Counted from the first letter of the stretch, positions 1 through 5,653 are shown. The stretch is DNA of 7,296 nucleotides from Syntrophomonadaceae bacterium (GCA_029907055.1 JARYMO010000070.1:1-7296); one strand, 5' to 3'. Notes: a model not told the origin generated them from the sequence alone. Program-made: numbers and translations.

Positions 1-380
1 AGGATGTCGGCCGCCAGCGACGCGGCGTTGCACCAGGCCAGGGCGAAGTCGCCGTCCCGGTTGACGCAGATTTCCACGCCGATGGTCGCCCGGCCCGGGT
101 GGGGCCCCAGGTGGCGCACCGCCGCCTCCCGGTAGCGGGCGGCCCCGGCGTGGTAGGCCACCTCGTCCTCCGGCACGCAGCGGATGACCGAGCGGTCGTC
201 CACCACGTAGTGCGCTGCCACCTGGCGCTGGGGGTGGCCCTCGAAGTAGTCGCGGTGGGCTGCCGCGTGCGCCCCCGCGGCCCGGTTGCCCGTCCCGTGT
301 ACCACCAGGCCCCGCGGCCGCATCTTGCTCCCCGGCCTCCCCCCGCGGCCCGGCGTCAACAACCGTTCCTGCACGTGCAC
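1..380 (-). CDS. N-acetylmuramoyl-L-alanine amidase, CwlA/XlyA/PlyL type (C-terminus beyond window edge)
   Basis: Predicted peptidoglycan hydrolase cleaving the bond between N-acetylmuramic acid and L-alanine. The frame is open to the left edge, so only about 126 N-terminal residues are visible. Seen: an N-terminal RPGSKM segment (residues 15-20), the first zinc-ligand block VVHGTGN (His28), AAHYVVDD (55-62), the AYHAG block (75-79) and GVEIC with the likely catalytic Glu103, then NRDGDF. In this family the other two zinc ligands (a His, and a Cys or Asp) lie further on and are not visible. The start is taken as GTG at 380, because the N-terminal spacing then matches XlyA-like proteins as I remember them. 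GTG at 374 is an alternative, and ATG at 323 falls inside the conserved domain. A purine-rich GAGGGGAGGGGAG (385-397) supplies the ribosome-binding site. The frame stays open upstream to a TAA at 687-689, but that extension has no recognisable domain. It could be a phage endolysin or a host autolysin; the window does not decide. Confidence 0.85.
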   Translation of the reverse strand, partial: MHVQERLLTPGRGGRPGSKMRPRGLVVHGTGNRAAGAHAAAHRDYFEGHPQRQVAAHYVVDDRSVIRCVPEDEVAYHAGAARYREAAVRHLGPHPGRATIGVEICVNRDGDFALAWCNAASLAADI

Positions 381-676
381 CGTGCTCCCCTCCCCTCGCT
401 GGCCTCCCCGGCCCTGCCGCCCGCAGTCGCTGCCTGCCCACAGGCTACGTCGCTCGGCAGCTCCACGCCACCGCCACGCCGGCTCCACCGCGGCCGCAAC
501 GACGCCGGGAAGCGCCACCGCCGGTTTTCGGCAGGCGCAGGGCCGCAGGGCCCGCCTCCGCCCTGGGCGCCTTCGCGCGCGCCGGCAGTCGGCGCCCGGC
601 CGGTCCGTGCCCGTCCGCACCCACCCTCGCCGCCGATGCAGGTTTGCAGCCCCCCGCGCCGGCCGACCGGCCCAGA

Positions 677-713
677 TTCGACGCAATTAGACGTGATTCG
701 ACACGTTTCGACA
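677..713. promoter_or_regulatory. Four tandem Spo0A (0A) boxes on a 10-bp period
   Basis: Four copies of a 7-bp motif start at 677 (TTCGACG), 687 (TTAGACG), 697 (TTCGACA) and 707 (TTCGACA). The spacing is exactly 10 bp, one helical turn. Read on the minus strand, the last two are TGTCGAA, the consensus binding site of the sporulation master regulator Spo0A; the first differs at one base and the second at two. Spo0A is known to bind tandem sites about 10 bp apart as a head-to-tail dimer. The last box directly adjoins the -35 element at 713. The array lies between divergent genes, so it might also affect the amidase. Spo0A binding is inferred from sequence alone. Confidence 0.7.
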
Positions 714-742
714 AAGGAGCCCGGGCTGCCAAGGGCGAATCA
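713..742 (+). promoter_or_regulatory. Sigma-H-like promoter for the HNH-like gene
   Basis: The -35-like element AAAGGAGCC (713-721) and the -10-like element GGCGAATCA (734-742) are separated by 12 bp. This fits the sigma-H pattern RnAGGAWWW-N11/12-RnnGAATWW, except that the A/T-rich tail of the -35 is GCC and one -10 tail base is C. Transcription would begin near 749, leaving a leader of about 37 bases before ATG 786. Adjacent Spo0A boxes are typical of early-sporulation promoters such as spoIIA. Confidence 0.55.
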
Positions 743-785
743 GTAGGTGAGGAATCCTTCTGTCCCCGTGGAGAGGAATCAGCCC

Positions 786-1037
786 ATGAGCGAGCCGTTT
801 CCCCCGCAACTGGTCCTTCAGGCCTTCAACCGCTCCGGTGCCCGCTGCGAGTGCGTCCGCCACGGCCACGGGCACCCTGGCCGCTGCAACGCGCCGCTCT
901 CTTTCTCCCTGCAGGGAGCGGCGGAGCCCGGCGGGTGGCACGCCTCCGCGGTGGACAGCGAGGGACCGGCAATTGTCAGCAACTGCGAGGTGGTGTGCAC
1001 CGCCTGCTTCCTGCGTCGGCCCGCCAACGGTCTCTGA
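786..1037 (+). CDS. Small cysteine-rich HNH-endonuclease-like protein, probably catalytically degenerate
   Basis: An 83-residue protein. Seen: a PPQLVLQAFNRSG opening (6-18), a cysteine cluster Cys21, Cys23 and Cys34 with three histidines between (26, 28, 30), then GGWHAS (49-54), and SNCEVVCTAC (65-74) with Cys67, Cys71 and Cys74. The order and spacing resemble short HNH proteins of Clostridia, which from memory have an AxEAHH core followed by LSNCEILCxxCH. Here the double histidine is replaced by His-Ala-Ser and the final CH by Cys-Phe, so the metal-binding fold may remain while nuclease activity is doubtful. The start is ATG 786: GGAGAGG at 770-776 is 9 bases upstream, whereas GTG 747 has no ribosome-binding site and lies before the predicted transcript start. 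It is a single gene, divergent from the amidase and convergent with amt. A zinc-binding regulator is the main alternative. Confidence 0.7.
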   Translation: MSEPFPPQLVLQAFNRSGARCECVRHGHGHPGRCNAPLSFSLQGAAEPGGWHASAVDSEGPAIVSNCEVVCTACFLRRPANGL

Positions 1038-1080
1038 CTTCCCGCTGCACTGCCCCTCCTTCCCTCGTGGAAACCAGCAC

Positions 1081-1125
1081 GACGCCCCTGCCGCCCGGGC
1101 CAGGGAACCCGGGGACAGGGGCGTC
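1081..1125 (-). terminator. Terminator-like hairpin after amt
   Basis: A perfect 10-bp inverted repeat (GACGCCCCTG at 1081-1090, CAGGGGCGTC at 1116-1125) encloses a second CCCGGG/CCCGGG stem (1094-1099 with 1108-1113). It begins 26 bases past the amt stop. On the minus strand the hairpin is followed by GTGCTGGTTTCC, a weak T run. On the plus strand no T run follows, so ending transcription of the HNH-like gene here is less certain. Its position between convergent genes supports a terminator role. Confidence 0.6.
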
Positions 1126-1151
1126 GCAGCGTCGGGGACGCGCAGGGACAC

Positions 1152-2501
1152 TCAGGCGCTGTGGGCTTCCCCGGCGAAGTCAGCGTACTGGTAGGCCACC
1201 TCGCCGTGCTGGGAGAGGTCCAGGCCGACTTCCTCGTCATCCTCGCTGGCCCGCAGCGGGGTGAGCAGGCCCACCGCCTTGAGGATGATGAAGGTCAGCA
1301 CCGCCGAGAACACCCAGGCCGCCACCACCGCCTCGGCCTGCACCAGCAGCTGGTGCGGATTGCCGAACAGCAACCCGTCGAACCCGGCCGGGTTCACCGC
1401 CGTGTCGGCAAACACCCCGGTCAGCAGCGCCCCCACCGTGCCTCCCACGCCGTGGATGCCGAAGGCGTCCAGGGAATCGTCGTACCCCAGCCTGGCCTTC
1501 AGCCAGGCCACCGCCCAGTAGCACACCGGCGCCACCAGCAGCCCCATCAGCACCGCCGACAGCGGGCCCACGAAGCCGGCCGCCGGGGTGATGACCACCA
1601 GCCCGGCCACCGCGCCGGAGACCACTCCCAGCACCGTGGGCTTGCCGTGGTGCAGCCACTCGGCCAGGGCCCAGGAAAGGGCCGCTGCTCCTGCCGCCGT
1701 GTTGGTGGTCAGGAAGGCAGTAGCCGCCAGGCCGTTGGCCGCCAGGGCGCTGCCGGCGTTGAAGCCGAACCAGCCGAACCACAGCAGGCCTGCCCCCAGC
1801 ACGGTGAAGGGCAGATTGTGAGGAATGACCGGCTCTCGCTGCAGGGAGAGGCGCTTGCCCAGCACCAGCGCCGCCACCAGTCCCGCCACCCCGGAACTGA
1901 TGTGCACCACGGTGCCGCCGGCGAAATCCAGGGCGCCCAGTTCCCGCAGCCAGCCACCGACCCCCCACACCCAGTGGGCCAGCGGGTCGTACACCAGGGT
2001 GGTCCACAGCAGCGTGAAGAGCACAAAGGCCGCGAAGTTCATGCGTTCCGCGAACGCCCCGATGATGAGGGCAGCGGTGATGATGGCGAACATGAGCTGG
2101 AACATGGCGAAGGCGGCTGCCGGGATGGTGCCGGCGTAGTCAGCGTTGGGGGCCTGTCCCACCCCGTTCATGCCCAGCCAGTCGAGGCCCCCGATGACGT
2201 GGCCCAGGTCGGGCCCGAAGGCCAGGGTATAGCCCAGCAGCACCCACTGCACCGACACCAGCCCCATGATGACGAAACACTGCATGAGGATGCTGAGCAC
2301 GTTCTTGCGCCGCACCATGCCGCCGTAGAACAGCGCCAGGCCCGGGGTCATCAGGAACACCAGCGCGGCCGACACCAGGATGAAGGCGGTGTCACCGGCA
2401 TCGACGGCCGGCCCTCCGGCCGCCAGCGCAGGGGGAGCAGCGCCGGCCAGCAGGGCGATGGCGCCCACGGCGCCGGTGAGCCAATGGCGTATGCTTCTCA
2501 T
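1152..2501 (-). CDS. amt: Ammonium transporter Amt
   Basis: Membrane channel for ammonium/ammonia uptake, usually a trimer. The product is 449 residues, within the family's usual range. Seen: a signal-peptide-like N-terminus (about 1-28), the first Amt signature ending in ALFYGGMVRRKN (56-67), AFAERMNF (149-156), and the twin pore histidines His200 (GGTVVHISSG) and His350 (FGIHGVGG). Other landmarks are FGFNAGS (245-251), with about eleven hydrophobic segments overall. The cytoplasmic tail ends with GLDLSQHGEVAYQYAD (426-441), the usual Amt C-terminus that contacts PII. The start is ATG 2501 because GGAGGAGGG lies six bases upstream and a normal signal peptide follows; GTG/ATG starts upstream would lie in the leader hairpin. 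It lies 105 bases after glnK and is probably co-transcribed with it. The long open frame on the opposite strand is a high-GC artefact. Confidence 0.97.
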   Translation of the reverse strand: MRSIRHWLTGAVGAIALLAGAAPPALAAGGPAVDAGDTAFILVSAALVFLMTPGLALFYGGMVRRKNVLSILMQCFVIMGLVSVQWVLLGYTLAFGPDLGHVIGGLDWLGMNGVGQAPNADYAGTIPAAAFAMFQLMFAIITAALIIGAFAERMNFAAFVLFTLLWTTLVYDPLAHWVWGVGGWLRELGALDFAGGTVVHISSGVAGLVAALVLGKRLSLQREPVIPHNLPFTVLGAGLLWFGWFGFNAGSALAANGLAATAFLTTNTAAGAAALSWALAEWLHHGKPTVLGVVSGAVAGLVVITPAAGFVGPLSAVLMGLLVAPVCYWAVAWLKARLGYDDSLDAFGIHGVGGTVGALLTGVFADTAVNPAGFDGLLFGNPHQLLVQAEAVVAAWVFSAVLTFIILKAVGLLTPLRASEDDEEVGLDLSQHGEVAYQYADFAGEAHSA

Positions 2502-2507
2502 GGGTAT

Positions 2508-2516
2508 CCCTCCTCC
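2508..2516 (-). promoter_or_regulatory. Ribosome-binding site fixing the amt start
   Basis: On the minus strand this reads GGAGGAGGG, six bases before ATG 2501. It excludes the longer in-frame start at 2567, which falls inside the preceding hairpin. Confidence 0.85.
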
Positions 2517-2530
2517 GTCCTCACGACAAA

Positions 2531-2582
2531 GGGCGCTCATTGCCCCGGGGATCTTCCCCCGTTTCAATGAGCGCCCTTGCTC
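2531..2582 (-). promoter_or_regulatory. Attenuator-like hairpin in the amt leader
   Basis: A perfect 12-bp inverted repeat (GGGCGCTCATTG at 2531-2542, CAATGAGCGCCC at 2565-2576) encloses an inner CGGGG/CCCCG stem (2546-2550 with 2557-2561). On the transcribed minus strand the right arm ends GCGCCC and is followed by TTTGTC, as in a weak intrinsic terminator. Just upstream, GAGC (complement of 2579-2582) can pair with GCTC in the left arm and so compete with the large hairpin. The layout matches the glnK leader hairpin. It could tune amt relative to glnK, or simply protect the glnK mRNA end. Confidence 0.6.
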
Positions 2583-2606
2583 GGTCCTGCCCGCCTCCGG
2601 CCCGCG

Positions 2607-2945
2607 TTACAGGGCTGCCTCGCCCCGCTCCCCGGTGCGGATGCGCACGATTTCTTCCAGTGGGTAGACGAATATCTTGCCGTCCCCGATCTCGCCGGTG
2701 GCGCACACCTTGAGAATGACCTCGATGATGCGCTCCACCCAGTGGTCGCGGCAGACCAGTTCCACCTTCACCTTGGGGAACAGGTCGACGGTGTGTTCCT
2801 TGCCGCGGTAATACTGTTTCTCTCCCCGCTGCAAGCCCCGCCCCATCACGTCGAAGATGGTCATGCCCCGCACCTCGAGCTTTGCCAGGGCCTCCTTGAG
2901 CTCCTCCACCTTGCTTGGCCGCACGATGGCCTCGATCTTCTTCAT
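2607..2945 (-). CDS. glnK: Nitrogen regulatory PII protein
   Basis: Trimeric signalling protein that binds ATP/ADP and 2-oxoglutarate and plugs the adjacent Amt channel. The product is 112 residues, the standard PII length. Seen: the MKKIEAIVRP N-terminus; the T-loop region 35-60 with GRGLQ (Gln39) and YYRG, keeping Tyr46 and the Arg47 that in E. coli GlnK enters the AmtB pore; FPKVKVELV (56-64); and the nucleotide-binding GEIGDGKIFVYP (84-95) and IVRIRTGERGEAAL (99-112). Residue 51, the uridylylated tyrosine in proteobacterial PII, is His here (RGKEH). Control is therefore probably by effector binding rather than uridylylation. The start is ATG 2945, with AGGGGGGTGA (2951-2960) five bases upstream; it restores the canonical N-terminus. 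glnK is the first gene of the glnK-amt pair, which supports glnK over glnB. Confidence 0.96.
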   Translation of the reverse strand: MKKIEAIVRPSKVEELKEALAKLEVRGMTIFDVMGRGLQRGEKQYYRGKEHTVDLFPKVKVELVCRDHWVERIIEVILKVCATGEIGDGKIFVYPLEEIVRIRTGERGEAAL

Positions 2946-3017
2946 CAAGTTCACCCCCCTTGTCGCGGTACCGCCGTTCTCCCCGCCGCTGTCCGGATTC
3001 ACCGGCGGGATGAGAAA

Positions 3018-3067
3018 GGGCGCTTCGCACCCCCCGGCACCCAGGGGGTGGGAAGCGCCCTCGCTTC
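3018..3067 (-). promoter_or_regulatory. Attenuator-like hairpin with competing stem in the glnK leader
   Basis: GGGCGCTTC (3018-3026) and GAAGCGCCC (3052-3060) form a perfect 9-bp stem. After one mismatch come a 7-bp CACCCCC/GGGGGTG stem (3028-3034 with 3044-3050) and a 9-base loop. On the minus strand the hairpin is followed by TTTCTC. Immediately upstream, GAAGCG (complement of 3062-3067) can instead pair with CGCTTC of the left arm across a four-base loop, a classic antiterminator-like alternative. The hairpin lies about 28 bases downstream of the predicted transcript start and 73 bases before the glnK start. Confidence 0.6.
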
Positions 3068-3094
3068 GCCCGTCATGCTGTTGCCCGCACCCTG

Positions 3095-3123
3095 ATTCTA
3101 CACCCGCCACCCGCCGCTGGCAA
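3095..3123 (-). promoter_or_regulatory. Sigma-A-like promoter of glnK-amt
   Basis: On the minus strand TTGCCA (3118-3123) and TAGAAT (3095-3100) are separated by 17 bp. Each matches the sigma-A consensus at five of six positions. The predicted start near 3088 gives a leader of about 143 bases containing the 3018-3067 hairpin. This makes glnK-amt independent of the upstream membrane-protein gene. Confidence 0.65.
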
Positions 3124-3136
3124 GCATTCACCCTCC

Positions 3137-3164
3137 CTTATATTGTATACATCCCCTGAAACAA
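3137..3164 (-). promoter_or_regulatory. Possible second promoter with -35 inside a repeat unit
   Basis: On the minus strand TTGTTT (3159-3164, inside repeat copy 1) and TATAAG (3137-3142) are 16 bp apart. The -35 matches only three of six consensus bases; the -10 matches five. An 8-bp palindrome TGTATACA (3144-3151) occupies the spacer and could be a small operator. The element sits upstream of the better promoter at 3095-3123. Confidence 0.3.
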
Positions 3165-3226
3165 GGGGACGCTCTTTTCGTTTCACGCCGACCCCCTTGA
3201 AACAAGGGGACGCTCTTTTCGTTTCA
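3157..3226. repeat. 70-bp inverted-repeat arm, left (two 29-bp REP-like units)
   Basis: Two identical 29-bp units (3157-3185 and 3198-3226) in direct orientation are separated by 12 bp. Each begins TGAAAC, ends GTTTCA and contains AAGGGGACGCTC, so each is an imperfect palindrome. The junction also forms a tight CCCCTTG-AAA-CAAGGGG hairpin (3193-3209). The whole 70 bp recurs inverted at 5584-5653 with two mismatches. The appearance recalls REP/BIME-type elements mobilised by IS200-like REP-associated transposases, but no transposase is in the window. It starts 18 bases past the stop of the membrane-protein gene. Confidence 0.9.
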
Positions 3227-3244
3227 GCGCTGCTCCCCGCACCT

Positions 3245-5527
3245 TCAGGCCCTTTCTGGCGGGGACGGCGGGTCGGCAGGGCCTTGCGCGCCGGCCGTCT
3301 CGTTCAACATGAGGATGAGGATGGGCACCCCCAGGTAGATGCTGATGGTGGCGGCTGCCACGATGCCAGAGTCGTTGATGATGAGCCCCACCAGGGCGGC
3401 GGCCACGATGCCGGCAAACCCCTTGAACAGCACCGGGTGCCGCGCCTGCAGGCGGGCCATGATGCCCACCGGTCGCCATACCAGCGCCGCCACCGCCACC
3501 AGGATGACCACCAGCACCCGCCCCCAGATGCTGTAGCGCACCAGCTTGAGGTTGACCTCCACCTTGCGCCCGATGATGGTGGCCGCCTCCTGCCACCCGC
3601 CCTGGGCGATCTGGCTGGCCGCGCGGCCGATGTGGGACTGCAGCTCGGGCGGACGGCTCATGTCGTACAGCGCCAGGCCGGTGGCCGCCGCCAGCACCCC
3701 CAGCCCGATGAGCAGCAGCGTGCGGGGCCGGATGCGGACATCCGCCATCAGGGCCATGGTGACCAGGATGGCGGCCGGGGCGGTGATGACCCCGTCCGAC
3801 TGGGCGCCCAGCCCGGGCGCTCCCAGCACCACGGCCTGCAGAACCAGAAAGGCCCCGACGGGCAGCAGCACCCAGCGCTGGCGGAACCGTTCCGCCACTG
3901 CCGCCGACACCACCAGGGCACAGCCCAGCAGCACCCCCGTGTACTCGTTGCCGAGGCCGTAGTAGCGGGCCCCGGTCATTGGATCGTAGCCCAGCACCGA
4001 GGTCTTCACCAGCGCGAATCCCTGCAGGGCGTCGAGGTTGAGGGCCACCAGGGTCAGCGCACTGATGGCCACGAAGGCGCTCAGGTAGCGCCGGCGGAAG
4101 ACCGCCGTGAAGAGCCAGGTCAGTGCGGCAGTGGCGGCGATGGCTGCCGCCACGTACACCCAGTCGGCGGGCAGGCGCGGAAAGGACAACGGCAGCAGCA
4201 CCAGCGGGCCCACTGCCAGGCTGAGCACCAGCGGCAGCACGCGGCGGCCGAAGCGGGGGAAGAACTGGATGCACAGCCAGGCCAGGATGATGACGATGAT
4301 CTCGTAGCTCACGTAGCCGGTCACCAGCGGCACCGTGAGCCGGTTGGCGGTGGCGCGGGCCAGTGCCAGCTCACGGGCCTCGGCCAGCGTGTCACGGCCG
4401 GGCGCCGGCACGCAGGTGGCCGCTTGTCCGATCATGGCCGCGGGGTTGGGGGCCAGGCCGAGGGCCTTGAGCACCGTGGGCGCGATGTCGGTGCTGGCAA
4501 TAACGTAGTCACGCCGGGTGGCGGCGGAGGTGAGGAAGCCCTGGCGGTAACCGGGGCCGAAGGCCAGCACCGGGGTGAAGCTGTTCTTGTTCTTGAGCTG
4601 CTCCGCCGCCGCCGAGGGCGACACCACCAGCAGCGTGTCCTGCGGCCGCATCTGGCGGCGCACCTGCCCGGCAAAGCGGTCGATGTTGCGCAGGATGCGC
4701 TGCCGCTCGGCAGCCTGCAGCTCCGGCAGCGCCAGCGGTGCCGTTTCCCAGCGGGCCAGGTCGGACAGCTCGATGACCAGCAGGGCGCAGCGCGGCGCCA
4801 GCTCGGCCGCCCGGGAACGCAGGTAGTCGTAGTCCGTCTCCTCGCCCAGCACGCTTTCCGGCGCCGGCCGCAGGGTGGCAGGGCCCACGTCGCCCAGCGC
4901 CACCCGACCCCCGGCGTCCATGGCAATGGCCACCGCCGCCCGCTTCTTTTCACCGGCCGCGTCGCCGTTGCCCAGCACGCCCACCGCGAGCCCCTGCCGG
5001 CGCACCAGCTCTCCCAGCGAACCCATCACGGTGGTCACGTGTTCCTTCTCCAGGCGGGCCAGCAGGTCGGGCAGGTTGGTAGCCAGCACCGCATCGTCCC
5101 CGGCCCCTGCGCCCATCAGCGCCCGGTACAGCTGCGCGGCCGTCTGGTGGCCCGGTCCGGCCACCTCGTCCCGGTTGCAGGCCACTATCCCTTTTCCGTA
5201 GCTGCGGGCCAGGTTGCCGGCGCCGATGGTCAGGCAGCCGTCCTCGCTGCCGGTGGGGGTGCGCAGCGAGCGGTTGCTGGCCAGGCCCACTGCACCGTCG
5301 CGCGCCAGCGCTGCCAGTTGCGGCGTCACCGCCGGGTTCAGGTCGGTGATGGAGAGCTTGTCCACCACCAGCAGGTAGACCCTGCCCGCATCGGCCGGAG
5401 CGGTTCCCGCCGCGGCGGCCGGCTGCGCCAGCGCCTGCGCCCCGGGGCACAGCCCCAGCAATACCGCCGCCAGCACCAACACGGCAATCCTTCTCGTCCT
5501 CAAGCCCTTACCCACGCCCTTGCCCAC
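3245..5527 (-). CDS. Membrane protein with N-terminal alkaline-phosphatase-like domain
   Basis: A 760-residue protein of unassigned function. Seen: a signal-peptide-like hydrophobic stretch (about 13-35). An outside domain follows (about 48-390) with features of the alkaline phosphatase/sulfatase superfamily: VYLLVVDKLS (50-59), SEDGCLTIGAGN (94-105), TPVLAFGPGY (318-327), LTSAATRRD (332-340) and STDIAPTVLKALGL (345-358). Then come about ten to eleven membrane segments (402-741) and a short Pro-rich tail. YYGLGNEYTGVL (522-533) stands out among the membrane segments. The usual Asp-His metal motif of the superfamily seems replaced by VVSPSAAAEQ (301-310), so activity is uncertain. I recall similar uncharacterised proteins in Clostridia. 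A role in envelope polymer or lipid chemistry is only an inference. The start is GTG 5527 or an in-frame GTG/TTG up to eight codons later; the ribosome-binding site is weak. No promoter is visible, so read-through from pyc is likely. The gene sits alone between 70-bp inverted repeats. Confidence 0.8.
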   Translation of the reverse strand: MGKGVGKGLRTRRIAVLVLAAVLLGLCPGAQALAQPAAAAGTAPADAGRVYLLVVDKLSITDLNPAVTPQLAALARDGAVGLASNRSLRTPTGSEDGCLTIGAGNLARSYGKGIVACNRDEVAGPGHQTAAQLYRALMGAGAGDDAVLATNLPDLLARLEKEHVTTVMGSLGELVRRQGLAVGVLGNGDAAGEKKRAAVAIAMDAGGRVALGDVGPATLRPAPESVLGEETDYDYLRSRAAELAPRCALLVIELSDLARWETAPLALPELQAAERQRILRNIDRFAGQVRRQMRPQDTLLVVSPSAAAEQLKNKNSFTPVLAFGPGYRQGFLTSAATRRDYVIASTDIAPTVLKALGLAPNPAAMIGQAATCVPAPGRDTLAEARELALARATANRLTVPLVTGYVSYEIIVIILAWLCIQFFPRFGRRVLPLVLSLAVGPLVLLPLSFPRLPADWVYVAAAIAATAALTWLFTAVFRRRYLSAFVAISALTLVALNLDALQGFALVKTSVLGYDPMTGARYYGLGNEYTGVLLGCALVVSAAVAERFRQRWVLLPVGAFLVLQAVVLGAPGLGAQSDGVITAPAAILVTMALMADVRIRPRTLLLIGLGVLAAATGLALYDMSRPPELQSHIGRAASQIAQGGWQEAATIIGRKVEVNLKLVRYSIWGRVLVVILVAVAALVWRPVGIMARLQARHPVLFKGFAGIVAAALVGLIINDSGIVAAATISIYLGVPILILMLNETAGAQGPADPPSPPERA

Positions 5528-5583
5528 GGTTTCCGCGCACCACCCCGGACAGCGATTGCCCTCTTGTCCCGCCGCCCCGCCCG

Positions 5584-5653
5584 TGAAACGAAAAGAGCGT
5601 CCCCTTGTGTCAAGGGGGGCGGCGTGAAACGAAAAGAGCGTCCCCTTGTTTCA
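5584..5653. repeat. 70-bp inverted-repeat arm, right (two 29-bp REP-like units)
   Basis: The inverted counterpart of 3157-3226, with units at 5584-5612 and 5625-5653. The outer units of the two arms are identical. The inner unit differs by one base (5609, matching 3201), and the 12-bp spacer differs by one base (5619, matching 3191). The junction hairpin persists as CCCCTTG-TGT-CAAGGGG (5601-5617), and the first of these changes falls in its loop. The right end supplies the TGA stop of pyruvate carboxylase. Confidence 0.9.

Larger units (their letters stand above)
381..785. other. Divergent intergenic region between amidase and HNH-like gene
   Basis: This 405-base stretch separates two divergently transcribed genes. 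From 398 to about 675 it is very G+C-rich. Long open frames exist there on both strands, but they are typical by-products of high GC, and I recognise no protein in them. I also see no convincing promoter for the amidase. The right part (677-776) changes character: it is less G+C-rich and holds the Spo0A-type boxes, the sigma-H-like promoter and the ribosome-binding site of the gene at 786, listed separately. Confidence 0.6.

Noticed and set aside
99..746. Plus-strand open frame of 215 codons across the amidase and intergenic region
   Set aside because: Its first part is antisense to conserved amidase codons and its end runs through the phased boxes. Composition is low-complexity Pro/Arg/Ala.
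747..785. GTG 747 as the start of the HNH-like gene
   Set aside because: There is no ribosome-binding site before it and it precedes the predicted transcript start. ATG 786 has GGAGAGG at a normal distance.
2546..2561. ANTAR-type hexaloop in the amt leader
   Set aside because: The loop can be drawn as six bases (GAAGAT), but the first base is G rather than the required A, and there is no second hexaloop stem next to it.
1161..2570. Long open frame (469 codons) on the plus strand opposite amt
   Set aside because: It mirrors amt exactly, is full of Gln/His/Arg/Pro as expected from the antisense of a high-GC gene, and matches no family I recognise.
3157..3226. Repeat pair as a CRISPR fragment
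   Set aside because: There are only two 29-bp units per site with a 12-bp spacer. The same spacer recurs at the other arm, which is unlike unique CRISPR spacers.
3157..3226. Repeat arm as an intrinsic terminator for the membrane-protein gene
   Set aside because: On the minus strand the CCCCTTG hairpin is followed by GTCGGCG rather than a T run.
3183..4274. Minus-strand open frame of 363 codons overlapping the membrane-protein gene
   Set aside because: It is a frame-shifted reading of the real gene with Gly/Arg/His/Pro-rich translation and no domain.
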